64,000 bases of DNA. Origin: Sabulicella rubraurantiaca (GTDB lineage Bacteria; Pseudomonadota; Alphaproteobacteria; Acetobacterales; Acetobacteraceae). The position numbers and the translations under genes are program-made. The stretch is from positions 1-64,000 of the forward strand of contig NZ_JAFEUU010000006.1 of assembly GCF_017355885.1 (NCBI RefSeq). Reading direction: 5' to 3'. Positions 24,807 through 32,292 of this stretch are shown one piece after another. Every line of letters begins with the position of its first letter. The stretch's first letter is position 1. The notes below the pieces were generated by a model that saw only the letters and a program-made list of their open reading frames with translations, was not told where the DNA came from and searched no databases.

Positions 24807-25226
24807 ATGAACACCCAGCCCCATGCCATCGCGCTTCTGCGCATCTCCCTCGGCCTCGTGCTGCTTGCCCATGGCTTCGTCCTGAAGATCCTGGGCTTCG
24901 GCCTGGGCGGGACCATGGCTTTCTTCGGCTCGCTCGGCTTTCCCCCGATCCTCGGCGCCTTCGTGGCGCTGGGCGAGACGGCGGCGGGACTGGCGCTGAT
25001 CGCCGGCGTGCTGGTGCGCCCGGCCAGCCTGCTGGTCCTGCCCATCCTGCTTGGCGCCACTTGGCAGCATGCCGGCCAGGGCTGGCTGTTCACCTCGCCC
25101 GGCGGCGGCTGGGAATTCCCGGCCCTGCTCTCCGTCCTGGCACTGGCCCAGGCCGGTCTGGGCGCGGGCTCCTTCGCCCTGCGGCTCCCCATCGGGCGCC
25201 CGGCGGCGCTGCCCCAGACGGCCTGA
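24807..25226 (+). CDS. DoxX family membrane protein
   Basis: A 139-residue DoxX/YphA-type protein with four predicted membrane helices (about 8-28, 45-65, 70-90 and 105-130). The start ALLRISLGLVLLAHGFVLKI and the GFPPILGAFVALGETAAGLA segment are typical. DoxX proteins sit in the inner membrane; some act with thiol or quinone redox systems, but for this one nothing more specific can be said. It is divergent from the LysR-type gene and followed by a clear terminator at 25242-25276, so it is probably monocistronic and LysR-controlled. Confidence 0.85.
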   Translation: MNTQPHAIALLRISLGLVLLAHGFVLKILGFGLGGTMAFFGSLGFPPILGAFVALGETAAGLALIAGVLVRPASLLVLPILLGATWQHAGQGWLFTSPGGGWEFPALLSVLALAQAGLGAGSFALRLPIGRPAALPQTA

Positions 25227-25241
25227 GCGCCCGCTCCCCCG

Positions 25242-25276
25242 AACCCCCGCGTGGTCCCCGCCGCGCGGGGGTTTTT
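25242..25276 (+). terminator. Strong Rho-independent terminator after doxX
   Basis: Arms aacccccgcg (25242-25251) and cgcgggggtt (25264-25273) pair perfectly over 10 bases and the right arm runs into a T5 tract (25272-25276). It ends the doxX transcript and lies just before the convergent zinc-ribbon gene stop. Confidence 0.85.
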
Positions 25277-25281
25277 CGTGT

Positions 25282-25749
25282 TCAGCCGCCCAGCAACTGG
25301 CTCACCCGTTCAAAGGGCGGCCAGGCCCGGGCGATCTCCTCGTGGCGCAGCAGCACCGCCGCCGCCAGCGCCCCGAGCACGGCGAGGCTGGCGATCCAGG
25401 CCAGGATGAGCCCGGCCCCCCCGCGCCGCCGGGGCGGTTCCTCCACGAAGTCACGAATGGGGCGCGGCCCGGCCACCGGCATCAGCGGCGGCGGAAGCGA
25501 GCCGAGTTCTGTCCGGCCACGCGGCAGCGGCGGGAGTTCGGGCCGCAGCGCGGGCGGCTCCTCCAGCCGCGGCGGAGGCGACGCGGCTGGGGCAGGGCCG
25601 GGTGGCGGCGCTTCGGGCGGCGGGGCAGGCTCGGCCCCCGAAGGCACCCAATCCTGCCGGCAAGCGGAGCAACGCAGCTTCTTGCCCGGCGCGAGAAGCG
25701 ACTCGGGCACGCGGTAGGCGGCGCCGCAATGCGGGCAGGTGATGTCCAT
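25282..25749 (-). CDS. Zinc-ribbon (MJ0042-type) membrane protein
   Basis: A 155-residue protein with an N-terminal zinc ribbon: CPHCGAAYRVPE at about residues 5-16 and CSACRQDW at about 27-34, the two CxxC pairs of the MJ0042/zf-ribbon family. A long proline-rich linker follows (about 40-110) and then one membrane helix (about 112-135, LILAWIASLAVLGALAAAVL). Such proteins are common next to ftsE in alphaproteobacteria and are of unknown function, probably anchored in the inner membrane with the ribbon in the cytoplasm. It is divergent from ftsE. Confidence 0.82.
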   Translation of the reverse strand: MDITCPHCGAAYRVPESLLAPGKKLRCSACRQDWVPSGAEPAPPPEAPPPGPAPAASPPPRLEEPPALRPELPPLPRGRTELGSLPPPLMPVAGPRPIRDFVEEPPRRRGGAGLILAWIASLAVLGALAAAVLLRHEEIARAWPPFERVSQLLGG

Positions 25750-25826
25750 CGTGGGACGGAATGTGCCAAGCCGGCCCCGTGGCCTACAAGGGGCCCGCGA
25801 AACGGGACCGAAGGAGGGGCAGGGGA

Positions 25827-26498
25827 TTGGTTCGCTTCACGGGGGTCGGCGTGCGTTACGGGGGGCCGCGCGGACGCGCGGCATGGGGGCTGATGGGCGT
25901 GTCCTTCGCGCTGGAGCCGGCTTCCTTCACTTGGCTGCTGGGTCCCTCGGGCGCGGGCAAGTCCTCGCTGCTGCGGTTGATGCACCTGTCGCTGCGCGCC
26001 ACGGAAGGCCGGGTGGAGGTGCTGGGCGAGGATGTCGCGCGCCTGTCGCGTCGGGCGCTGACCGGGCTCAGGCGTCGGATCGGTGTGGTGTTCCAGGATG
26101 ACCGCCTGCTGCCGCATCTCTCGGCCTATGAGAACGTGGCCCTGCCGCTCCGCATCCAGGGCGTAACGGAGATGCGCCTCACCGCCGATGTGGGAGAGAT
26201 GCTGCGCTGGGTCGGTCTGGAGCACCGGGCGGAGGAGCCGCCGGAGATCCTGTCGGGCGGCGAGCGCCAGCGCCTCGCCATCGCGCGCGCCATCGTGGCG
26301 CGGCCATCCCTGCTGGTAGCGGACGAGCCGACAGCGAATCTCGACGAGGCGCAGGCGCGGCGCGTCATTGCCCTGCTGCGCGAGCTGCATCGCATGGGCA
26401 CCACCGTCGTTGTCGCCACCCACAGCGAGACCCTGCCCGTGGAATACCCCGCCCCCGCCTTGCGGCTGGAGGAGGGAAGGCTGGTGTCGCATGGCTAG
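25827..26498 (+). CDS. ftsE: Cell division ATP-binding protein FtsE
   Basis: The ABC ATPase that with FtsX controls septal peptidoglycan hydrolases at the division site. The 223-residue product has Walker A (LLGPSGAGKSSLLRLMHL near 40), Q-loop (GVVFQDDRLLPHLSAYENVA near 83), signature LSGGERQRLAIARA near 137, Walker B (LLVADEPTANLD near 160) and the H-loop VVVATHSE near 195. I chose the TTG at 25827 because GGAGGGGC lies 8 bases upstream and it gives the normal N-terminus LVRFTGVGVRYGG; an ATG at 25761 would add a 22-residue basic tail. The ftsX start overlaps its last codons by 8 bases. Confidence 0.93.
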   Translation: MVRFTGVGVRYGGPRGRAAWGLMGVSFALEPASFTWLLGPSGAGKSSLLRLMHLSLRATEGRVEVLGEDVARLSRRALTGLRRRIGVVFQDDRLLPHLSAYENVALPLRIQGVTEMRLTADVGEMLRWVGLEHRAEEPPEILSGGERQRLAIARAIVARPSLLVADEPTANLDEAQARRVIALLRELHRMGTTVVVATHSETLPVEYPAPALRLEEGRLVSHG

Positions 26499-27330
26499 GG
26501 GGGCGCTGCGCGGCCTGCGCGGCCGCGACCCGCTGGGGCTGCGGCGCGCCTTCGCCGACCGGCTCCTGCCGGCGCTGGTGGCGGCGATGGCGCTGCTCGC
26601 CGCCCTGGCGCTGGCCGGGGCACATTGCGCCGGGCAATTGGCGCAGCGCTGGCAGGCGGGCGCCGCCGGCCCCGCCCTGGTGACGCTGCCCGCCGGCGCG
26701 GATCTCCGGGCCGCCATCGCGGCGCTTTCCCCCCACGCCGAGGTGACCCCCGTGCCCGAGCCGCGGATGCGCGAGCTCCTCGCGCCCTGGGTGGGTGAGG
26801 TACCGGGCCTGCCGCTGCCGCGCATCCTGGAGGTGACGCCCACGAACCGGGCGGGGCTGGAGGCGGCGGTGTCCGCCCTGCCCGGCGCCCGGCTGGAGGG
26901 GCGCGGGGAAAGCGTGGCCCAGGCGGTGACGCTGGCGGCCGGGCTGCGGGCGCTGTCGCTGCTGCTGCTGCTGGTGATCGCGGCGGTGGCGGCGGCGCTG
27001 GTGGCGGTGGCGACGCGCGCCGGCATCGCAGCGCGGCGCGAGACCATCGTGATCCTGCACGAGCTGGGGGCGCGGGATTCCGACATCGCCGGGCGCTTCG
27101 CCGCGCGCCTCGCCGTGCTGTGCCTGGGCGGGGCGGCGGCGGGCACGGTGGTGGCAGCGGTGGCGCTGTGGTTCCTGGCCGGGGCGGCGGTGCCGGTCGC
27201 CTTGTCGCGCCCCGCCGCCTGGGATGACCTGCCCTGGGCGGGGCTGATCGCCCTGCCGCTCGCCGCCGCCGCGATCGGCTGGCTGACGGCGCGGCTGACA
27301 CTGCGCGCCTGGCTGCGCCGCTTGCCCTGA
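26491..27330 (+). CDS. ftsX: Cell division protein FtsX
   Basis: The membrane partner of FtsE. The 279-residue product has a cytoplasmic N-terminus (RGLRGRDPLGLRRAFADRLL), first helix at about 27-48, an external domain (about 50-150), and three more helices at about 152-180, 200-230 and 245-270, with the FtsX motif RRETIVILHELGARDSDIAGRF between, which contacts FtsE. Overall length is typical. It is read in a different frame that overlaps the end of ftsE by 8 bases. The tsaB gene follows after 27 bases. Confidence 0.9.
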   Translation: MARGALRGLRGRDPLGLRRAFADRLLPALVAAMALLAALALAGAHCAGQLAQRWQAGAAGPALVTLPAGADLRAAIAALSPHAEVTPVPEPRMRELLAPWVGEVPGLPLPRILEVTPTNRAGLEAAVSALPGARLEGRGESVAQAVTLAAGLRALSLLLLLVIAAVAAALVAVATRAGIAARRETIVILHELGARDSDIAGRFAARLAVLCLGGAAAGTVVAAVALWFLAGAAVPVALSRPAAWDDLPWAGLIALPLAAAAIGWLTARLTLRAWLRRLP

Positions 27331-27357
27331 GCCGGTGCGGGTGCGAAGCGGGGCGCG

Positions 27358-27963
27358 ATGCGTCTCCTCCTTCTCGATGCCGCGCTGGATCGCTGCCTCG
27401 CCGCCCTGAGCGACAGCGAGACGGTGCTGGCCGAGCGCAGCCAGCCCGGCCGCCACGGCCAGCCCGCCGCCCTGCCCCCCTTGGCCGAGGCGGTGCTGGC
27501 CGAGGCTGGGATGCCGGATGCGGTGGCGGTCTGCGTCGGCCCCGGCTCCTTCACCGGCATCCGCGCCGCGCTGGCGCTGGCGGAAGGCCTGGCCCTGGCG
27601 CGGAACCTGCCGCTCTGTGGGGTTTCCGCCGGTGAGGCGATGGCGGCGGAATGCGGAGAGGGCTGGCCGGTCTGGAGCGCCACGGACAACCGGCGCGGCG
27701 GGATCTTCCTGGAAGGGCCGGGCGAGGCCGTCGCCCTGGCCGAGACGGCGCTGCCGATGCCGGAGGGGCCGGTGCGCCTCGCCGGGGATGCGGCGCCGCG
27801 CGCGGCTTCCCGCCTCCTAGCGCGAGGGGCGCGCATCCTGCTGACCCCGGTGCGGCGCCCTGGCGCGCTGGGACTGGCGCGCGTGGCGCTGCGCCGCCTG
27901 CGCGGCGAGGTCGCGCCGCGCGCGGCGGAGCCGCTCTATGTCGAGCCGCCGGCCACCACGTGA
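27358..27963 (+). CDS. tsaB: tRNA threonylcarbamoyladenosine biosynthesis protein TsaB
   Basis: TsaB is the non-catalytic partner of TsaD in making the t6A modification on ANN-decoding tRNAs. The 201-residue product shows the ASKHA-like start (LLLLDAALDRCLAALSD), the family signature VCVGPGSFTGIRAALALAEGL near residue 58, and CGVSAGEAMA near 85. It is somewhat shorter than E. coli TsaB, as in other alphaproteobacteria. rimI starts inside its stop codon (GTGA at 27960), a common pairing. Confident. Confidence 0.92.
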   Translation: MRLLLLDAALDRCLAALSDSETVLAERSQPGRHGQPAALPPLAEAVLAEAGMPDAVAVCVGPGSFTGIRAALALAEGLALARNLPLCGVSAGEAMAAECGEGWPVWSATDNRRGGIFLEGPGEAVALAETALPMPEGPVRLAGDAAPRAASRLLARGARILLTPVRRPGALGLARVALRRLRGEVAPRAAEPLYVEPPATT

Positions 27964-28400
27964 CGCCGCGCCTGGCCGGACCGGAGGAGGCGGCGCTGCT
28001 GGCCGCCCTGCATCACGAAGCCTTTCCCCCCGGCGAGGCCTGGGACGAAGCCGCCTTCGCCGCGCTGCTCGGAAGCCCCGGCTGCTTCGCCCTGAGCGGG
28101 GAGGGCGGCTTCGTGCTGGCCCGCGCGGCGGGGGGCGAGGCGGAGATCATCACAATCGCCGTGCGGCCCGTGATGCGGCGGCGTGGGCTGGGACGCATCC
28201 TGGTCGAGGACGCGGCCGCCTTCGCCGCCGCGCTGGGGGCGGAGGAGATGTTCCTGGAGGTGGAGGAGGACAATGCCCCGGCCCTGGCGCTCTATGCCGC
28301 GCTGGGCTTCCGCCGCGTCGGGCTGCGGCCGGGCTATTACGGCGCGGGGCGCGACGCGGCGGTGCTGCGCCTGCCCCTGAAGCCCGTCACGGCTTCCTGA
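27960..28400 (+). CDS. rimI: Ribosomal-protein-alanine N-acetyltransferase RimI
   Basis: A 146-residue GNAT acetyltransferase that in E. coli acetylates the N-terminus of ribosomal protein S18. The acetyl-CoA motif is RPVMRRRGLGRILVEDAAAF near residue 63, followed by LEVEEDNAPALALYAALGF near 98 and RRVGLRPGYYGAGRDAAVLR, the usual RimI end. The N-terminal HHEAFPPGEAWDEAAFAALL fits the substrate-binding helix. Begins at a GTG overlapping tsaB's stop. Its 3' end overlaps the convergent TusA-like gene by 14 bases. Confidence 0.9.
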   Translation: MTPRLAGPEEAALLAALHHEAFPPGEAWDEAAFAALLGSPGCFALSGEGGFVLARAAGGEAEIITIAVRPVMRRRGLGRILVEDAAAFAAALGAEEMFLEVEEDNAPALALYAALGFRRVGLRPGYYGAGRDAAVLRLPLKPVTAS

Positions 28401-28605
28401 CCCACAGCACGCCCTCGCCCTCCTCCAGCAGCTCGTAGCCCTGCTCGCGCAGGGTGCGGGGCAGGTTGCGGCGCGGCTCCTCCCCGGCGAAACGCAGCTC
28501 CAGCACTTGGCCCGAGGCCATGCGGTCCAGCTGCAGCCGGGCCCGCACGAAGGTCATCGGGCATGTCTCGCGCGTGATGTCGAGGCAATGATCGGACCGT
28601 TCCAT
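28387..28605 (-). CDS. TusA-like sulfurtransferase
   Basis: A 72-residue TusA/SirA-family protein, a small sulfur carrier. The motif CLDITRETCPMTFVRARL at about residues 7-24 contains the conserved Cys-Pro (here T-C-P-M) that carries persulfide. The rest gives the two-layer fold (GQVLELRFAGEEPRRNLPRT, ending LWVRKP). It lies convergent with rimI and divergent from mucR. No tusBCD genes are near; in alphaproteobacteria such single TusA-like genes are common and their acceptor (tRNA, molybdenum cofactor or others) is not clear. Confidence 0.85.
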   Translation of the reverse strand: MERSDHCLDITRETCPMTFVRARLQLDRMASGQVLELRFAGEEPRRNLPRTLREQGYELLEEGEGVLWVRKP

Positions 28606-28673
28606 TTGGACTCCATGGAAATGACTTGAAATTCTCAAGATGAGGCTTGCGGATCGGCGGAGAAAGTGAATAT

Positions 28674-28697
28674 CCCTTCGGAGCAAGACGAAGGGAG
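28674..28697 (+). promoter_or_regulatory. Hairpin covering the mucR ribosome-binding site
   Basis: Arms cccttcg (28674-28680) and cgaaggg (28689-28695) pair perfectly over 7 bases around an 8-base loop, and the right arm contains most of the mucR Shine-Dalgarno (aagggag, 28691-28697). In the folded state the site would be hidden. A second small inverted repeat, cttga/tcaag at 28625-28639, lies in the promoter region. Confidence 0.5.
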
Positions 28698-28704
28698 ATT
28701 GATC

Positions 28705-29130
28705 ATGTCCGAAACAACGGCCGGCGCGGACCTGCTCGGATTGACGGCCGAAATCGTCTCGGCGCATGTTTCCAACAATTCCGTCTCGGTGACCGATCTC
28801 CCCAACCTGATCACCGAAGTCCATCGCACGCTTTTGCATCTCGGCTCTGGTCCTGCACCTCGGCCGGAGCCGGAAAAGCTTACTCCCGCCGTGCCGGTCA
28901 AGAAATCGGTGACGCCCGACTACCTGATCTGTCTGGAAGATGGAAAGAAAATGAAGATGCTGAAGCGGCATCTCCAGACCGCCTACAACATGACGCCAGA
29001 ACAATACCGGGAGAAGTGGGCCCTCCCGCCTGACTATCCCATGGTCGCGCCGAACTACGCCAAGCATCGCTCCTCGCTGGCCAAGAAGATCGGGCTGGGG
29101 ACCCAGGGCCGCAAGGGCGCCAAGGGCTGA
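28705..29130 (+). CDS. mucR: MucR/Ros family transcriptional regulator
   Basis: A 141-residue MucR/Ros regulator, an H-NS-like silencer that binds AT-rich promoter DNA and governs surface polysaccharide, motility and cell-cycle genes in alphaproteobacteria. The zinc-finger-like region is PDYLICLEDGKKMKMLKRHL near residue 76, followed by QTAYNMTPEQYREKWALPPD and YPMVAPNYAKHRSSLAKKIG, a near-perfect family match. Only one cysteine is present in the finger, as in many MucR proteins. The N-terminal 40 residues hold the oligomerisation region (EIVSAHVSNNSVSVTDLPNL). Its leader can hide the ribosome site. fur follows after 2 bases. Confidence 0.95.
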   Translation: MSETTAGADLLGLTAEIVSAHVSNNSVSVTDLPNLITEVHRTLLHLGSGPAPRPEPEKLTPAVPVKKSVTPDYLICLEDGKKMKMLKRHLQTAYNMTPEQYREKWALPPDYPMVAPNYAKHRSSLAKKIGLGTQGRKGAKG

Positions 29131-29132
29131 GC

Positions 29133-29591
29133 TTGCGCGCCGCCACCGCCCGCCCCGCTGCCGACCACCCCGATCCCTCGCGGATCGAGCGCATGTGCAT
29201 CGAGCGCGGGCTGAAGATGACGGGGCAGCGCCGCCTGATCGCCCGCGTGCTGAGCGAGGCGGAGGACCATCCGGACGTCGAGGAGTTGTATCGCCGTGCC
29301 TCCGCCCTGGATGCCCGCGTCTCCGTCGCCACGGTCTACCGCACCGTGCGCCTGCTGGAGGAAAAGGGCATCCTGGAGCGCCGCGACTTCGGCGGCGGCC
29401 GCGCCCGCTTCGACCCGGCCGATCGCGGCCACCACCATCATTTGATCGACGTGGATACAGGCACGGTGATCGAATTCGCCGACGCGGAGCATGACGCGCT
29501 GGCCCGCGCCATCGCCCGGCGCCTGGGCTTCGACCTCGTGCAGCTCCGTCTGGAGATCTTCGGGCGCAAGGCACCGGCGAAACGCGGATGA
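29133..29591 (+). CDS. fur: Fur-family metal-responsive regulator
   Basis: A 152-residue Fur/Mur protein. The winged helix is at about residues 20-85 (IERGLKMTGQRRLIARVLSE; then VSVATVYRTVRLLEEKGILE). The metal region is RFDPADRGHHHHLIDVDTG near 93 and IEFADAEHDALARAIARRLG after it. There are no CxxC pairs, in keeping with Mur/Fur of alphaproteobacteria. The four-histidine run could recall Irr, but the HHHHLIDV context and normal C-terminal domain are Fur/Mur-like. A TTG at 29133 starts 2 bases after mucR; an ATG at 29193 would remove the usual N-terminal helix. olsB overlaps the stop as ATGA. Confidence 0.85.
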   Translation: MRAATARPAADHPDPSRIERMCIERGLKMTGQRRLIARVLSEAEDHPDVEELYRRASALDARVSVATVYRTVRLLEEKGILERRDFGGGRARFDPADRGHHHHLIDVDTGTVIEFADAEHDALARAIARRLGFDLVQLRLEIFGRKAPAKRG

Positions 29592-30382
29592 GCGAGGTGA
29601 TGTTCGAGGAGCTGCGCTCCGGCAATCTCGGCGTGCGGCTGGCCCGCGACAGGCGCGAGGTGGAGGCGGCACAGGCACTGCGCTTCCGCGTCTTCTTCGG
29701 CGAGATGGGTGCCCGCCCCGATGCCGCCACGGCGGCGAGCGGCCGCGACGCCGATGCCTATGACGCGGTGGCCGACCACCTGCTGGTGCTGGACCATGAC
29801 CGCGGCGAGGGGCCGGAAGCCGTCGTGGGCACCTATCGGCTGATCCGCCGCCCCGCCGCGGCGAAGCTGGGCCGCTTCTATTCCGAGGACGAGTACGACA
29901 TCCGCCCTGTGCTCGACTTCCCGGGTGAGGTGCTGGAACTCGGCCGTTCCTGCACCGATGCCGCCTATCGCACACGCGGGACGCTGCAATTGCTGTGGCA
30001 GGGCATCGCAGCCTATGTCTTCGCGCACCGCATCGGCCTGATGTTCGGTTGCGCCTCCCTGCCCGGCACCGACCTGGATCGCAACGCGGCGCAGCTTTCC
30101 TACCTGCACCATCATCACCTGGCGCCTGAGGCGCTGCGGCCGCGCGCCGTGCCGGAGCGCTACATTCCGATGGACCGGCTGCCGGAAGGCGGGTTCGACG
30201 CGAAGCGCGCCATGTTGGAACTGCCGCCGCTCATCAAGGGGTATTTGCGCCTCGGCGGCTTCGTCGGCGATGGCGCGGTGCTGGACCACCCGTTCAACAC
30301 CACCGATGTCTGCGTCGTCGTGAAGACCGACCTGGTGACCGACAAGTATTTCCGCCACTACGAGCGCAAGCACGGGGGCTAA
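29588..30382 (+). CDS. olsB: L-ornithine N(alpha)-acyltransferase OlsB
   Basis: OlsB transfers a 3-hydroxyacyl chain from acyl carrier protein to ornithine, the first step of making ornithine lipids, phosphate-free membrane lipids used under phosphate limitation. The 264-residue product has the family pattern: ALRFRVFFGEMGARPDAAT near residue 30, DHLLVLDHDRG near 61, VVGTYRLIRRPAA near 80, the FYSEDEYDI segment, LELGRSCTDAAYRTRGTLQL near 122 and KGYLRLGGFVGDGAVLDHPF near 220. The olsA acyltransferase partner is not adjacent, but a PlsC-type gene lies at 32.3 kb. It overlaps fur by 4 bases. Confidence 0.92.
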   Translation: MSEVMFEELRSGNLGVRLARDRREVEAAQALRFRVFFGEMGARPDAATAASGRDADAYDAVADHLLVLDHDRGEGPEAVVGTYRLIRRPAAAKLGRFYSEDEYDIRPVLDFPGEVLELGRSCTDAAYRTRGTLQLLWQGIAAYVFAHRIGLMFGCASLPGTDLDRNAAQLSYLHHHHLAPEALRPRAVPERYIPMDRLPEGGFDAKRAMLELPPLIKGYLRLGGFVGDGAVLDHPFNTTDVCVVVKTDLVTDKYFRHYERKHGG

Positions 30383-30388
30383 AAAACT

Positions 30389-30413
30389 CGCGCGGCGCCG
30401 TCACGCCGCGCGA
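30389..30413 (+). terminator. GC-rich hairpin after olsB
   Basis: tcgcgcggc (30388-30396) and gccgcgcga (30405-30413) pair over 9 bases. It lies just behind the olsB stop and may end that transcript, but it has no T-run and overlaps the proposed ECF promoter, so a regulatory role is also possible. Confidence 0.45.
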
Positions 30414-30425
30414 AGCTGCCTCGTC
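30399..30425 (+). promoter_or_regulatory. Candidate ECF41-dependent promoter
   Basis: cgtcac (30399-30404) and cgtc (30422-30425) are 17 bases apart, upstream of the AhpD-like gene. This matches the known ECF41 promoter pattern TGTCAC(A) plus CGTC in all but the first base and in about the right spacing. ECF41 factors typically drive exactly such a partner gene and themselves. The sequence is short and GC-rich, so the match could be chance. Confidence 0.45.
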
Positions 30426-30457
30426 CTGGGGATGGAAACCCCCAAAGGACGCGTTCC

Positions 30458-30916
30458 ATGACCCCTCGCCTCGACTTCCTCGCCACCGCCCCTGCCCTGC
30501 TCCAGCCGCTGATGAGACTGGAAGCCGCCATCGCCGGCAGCGGGCTGGACCATGGGCTGATCCATCTGGTGAAGCTGCGCGCCTCCCAGGTGAATGGCTG
30601 CGCCTTCTGCATCGACATGCATGTGCGCGACGCCCGCCGCGCCGGGGAGAGCGAGGAGCGCCTCTTGCTGCTCGATGCGTGGCGGGAGGCACCGCACTAC
30701 ACAGATCGCGAGCGCGCCGCCCTCGCCTGGACCGAGGCGCTGACCCTGGTCGCCACCACCCGCGCGCCGGATGCTGAGTACGAGGCGCTGCGGCCGCATT
30801 TCACTGACGCCGAGATCGTGGCGCTGTCCCTGCAGATCGCCTCGATCAACGCCTGGAACCGGCTGGCCATCGGCTTCCGCAAGAGCCCGGCCCTGCCCGC
30901 CGCGCGGGCGGCCTGA
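30458..30916 (+). CDS. AhpD-like carboxymuconolactone decarboxylase-family protein
   Basis: A 152-residue protein of the CMD/AhpD family, with the redox motif NGCAFCIDMHVRDARRAGES (C48, C51 and H55), as in AhpD-type alkylhydroperoxidase thiol proteins. Helical repeats fill the rest (ERAALAWTEALTLV; EIVALSLQIASINAWNRLAIGF). The gene is 2 bases ahead of an ECF41 sigma factor gene, and this pair is a hallmark arrangement: ECF41 groups are defined by a neighbouring carboxymuconolactone decarboxylase, oxidoreductase or epimerase ('COE') gene, which they control. It likely helps against peroxides or toxic electrophiles, but the substrate is unknown. Confidence 0.88.
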   Translation: MTPRLDFLATAPALLQPLMRLEAAIAGSGLDHGLIHLVKLRASQVNGCAFCIDMHVRDARRAGESEERLLLLDAWREAPHYTDRERAALAWTEALTLVATTRAPDAEYEALRPHFTDAEIVALSLQIASINAWNRLAIGFRKSPALPAARAA

Positions 30917-30918
30917 CC

Positions 30919-31809
30919 ATGGCAGGGCCCGACGACGTCGCCGCGCCCTTTGCCGCGCTGCGCGACGACCTCGTGGGCCTCGCCTACCGCATGACCGGCT
31001 CGCTCGCGACGGCGGAGGACATCGCGCAGGAGGCATTCCTGCGCTGGAACGCCGCCGAGCGCGACCGCATCGAGGTGCCGCGCGCCTGGCTGCTGAAGGT
31101 GGCGGCACGGCTCAGCCTCGACCACCTGAAATCGGCGCGGCACCGGCGCGAGATCTATGTCGGCCCCTGGCTGCCCGAGCCGGTGCTGGAGTCCGAGGAG
31201 CCGCCGCAGGAAGCGGAGCGGATGCGGGCGCAGGACCTGTCCGTTGCCTTCCTGCTCACCTTGCAGCGTCTCAATCCCGCCGAGCGCGCGGTGTTCATCC
31301 TGCACGACCTCTTCGGCACCCCCTTCGCGGAGATCGCGGTGCTGCTGCGGCGGACGGAGGCCGGGTGCCGGAAGCTGGCCGAGCGGGCGCGGGCGCGGCT
31401 CGACGCGGATGCACCACGCCGCGAGGTGCCGGAGGCCGAGGCGCGGCGCATCGCCGCAGCCTTCCTCGCCGCGTCGCGCGAGGGCGACGAGGCGGCGCTG
31501 CGCGCGCTGCTGGCCCGCGACGTGGTGCTGCACACGGATGGCGGCGGTGTCCGCCCCGCCGCACGCAACCTGATCGCGGGCGCGGAGAAGGTGGGCCGGT
31601 TCTTTGCCGGGCTGGCGCGCAAGCGAAGCGCAGCGCCGGAATTGCTGCATCTGGGCCGCATCAACGCCCTGCCCGGCTTCGTGACGCTGGAGGCGGACGG
31701 GCTGCCGCAGACCACCGCGCTGGAGATCCGCGATGGGCAGGTCGTCGCGATCTACGTGATGCGGAACCCGGACAAGCTCGGCGCGGTGCGGGCGCGGCTG
31801 CTGCCCTGA
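30919..31809 (+). CDS. ECF41-type RNA polymerase sigma factor
   Basis: A 296-residue extracytoplasmic-function sigma factor of group 41. Sigma-2 is at about 10-75 (LVGLAYRMTGSLATAEDIAQ; EVPRAWLLKVAARLSLDHLK) and sigma-4 at about 110-160 (LLTLQRLNPAERAVFILHDL; FAEIAVLLRRTEAGCRKLAE). It is fused to a C-terminal SnoaL/NTF2-like domain (about 170-296) which acts as an inbuilt regulator in place of an anti-sigma. The two group-specific motifs are intact: WLPEP at about 84-88 in the linker, and DGGG near 197 in the C-terminal domain. It follows the CMD gene at 2 bases, and probably controls its own operon. Confidence 0.93.
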   Translation: MAGPDDVAAPFAALRDDLVGLAYRMTGSLATAEDIAQEAFLRWNAAERDRIEVPRAWLLKVAARLSLDHLKSARHRREIYVGPWLPEPVLESEEPPQEAERMRAQDLSVAFLLTLQRLNPAERAVFILHDLFGTPFAEIAVLLRRTEAGCRKLAERARARLDADAPRREVPEAEARRIAAAFLAASREGDEAALRALLARDVVLHTDGGGVRPAARNLIAGAEKVGRFFAGLARKRSAAPELLHLGRINALPGFVTLEADGLPQTTALEIRDGQVVAIYVMRNPDKLGAVRARLLP

Positions 31810-31892
31810 AGCGTCCTGGAGCGGGACGGCTGTCGCCGAATCGCGGCGGGCTGATAGGTTTCGTTTCCCCGCCGACACGACAAGGATACGCG

Positions 31893-32279
31893 ATGCTTCG
31901 CCCCCTGCTTGCGCTTGCTGTTCCCTGCCTGCTGCTGACCGCATGCGGCGACGAGCCGGACGAAGCGGCGATGCGCACCGCGGTGGAGAAGCGGGTCGAG
32001 GCCGAGCAACATCAGATGCGGCAGATGCGCCAGACGATGAGCGGCATGGCCAGCGGCCTCGCCGGCGGGCGGCCCGCCGCGACCCAGGCCCCGGAGCCGA
32101 GCCTGCGCCTGGTGGAGTTCAGGAAGGGCAGCTGCCGCGAGGCTCAGGGCCAGCCCGGCCACATGTGCGACTTCACCATGACGGTCGAGCTCGACGGCGC
32201 CCGCAACACGAGCAACGCGTCGGGCCGGTTCTTCAAGGCCGGTTCGGGGCCGCTCGAGGTGGAGATCGCGCGCCGCTAG
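31893..32279 (+). CDS. Small lipoprotein, unknown
   Basis: A 128-residue lipoprotein with signal peptide and lipobox (ALAVPCLLLTAC, Cys near residue 18). The mature part starts with a charged helix of about 60 residues (KRVEAEQHQMRQMRQTMSGM) and ends with a small beta-rich part holding two cysteines, in FRKGSCREAQGQPGHMCDFT, that may form a disulfide. I do not recognise the family. It follows the sigma factor by 83 bases with its own promoter space and converges with plsC. Its position next to an ECF factor may be coincidental. Confidence 0.65.
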   Translation: MLRPLLALAVPCLLLTACGDEPDEAAMRTAVEKRVEAEQHQMRQMRQTMSGMASGLAGGRPAATQAPEPSLRLVEFRKGSCREAQGQPGHMCDFTMTVELDGARNTSNASGRFFKAGSGPLEVEIARR

Positions 32280-32292
32280 CGCGGCCGCCGGC

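Noticed and set aside
29133-29591. Fur-family gene as Irr because of HHHH
   Set aside because: The surroundings (HHHHLIDVDTG, intact C-terminal domain) fit Fur/Mur; Irr-specific heme motif features were not seen.
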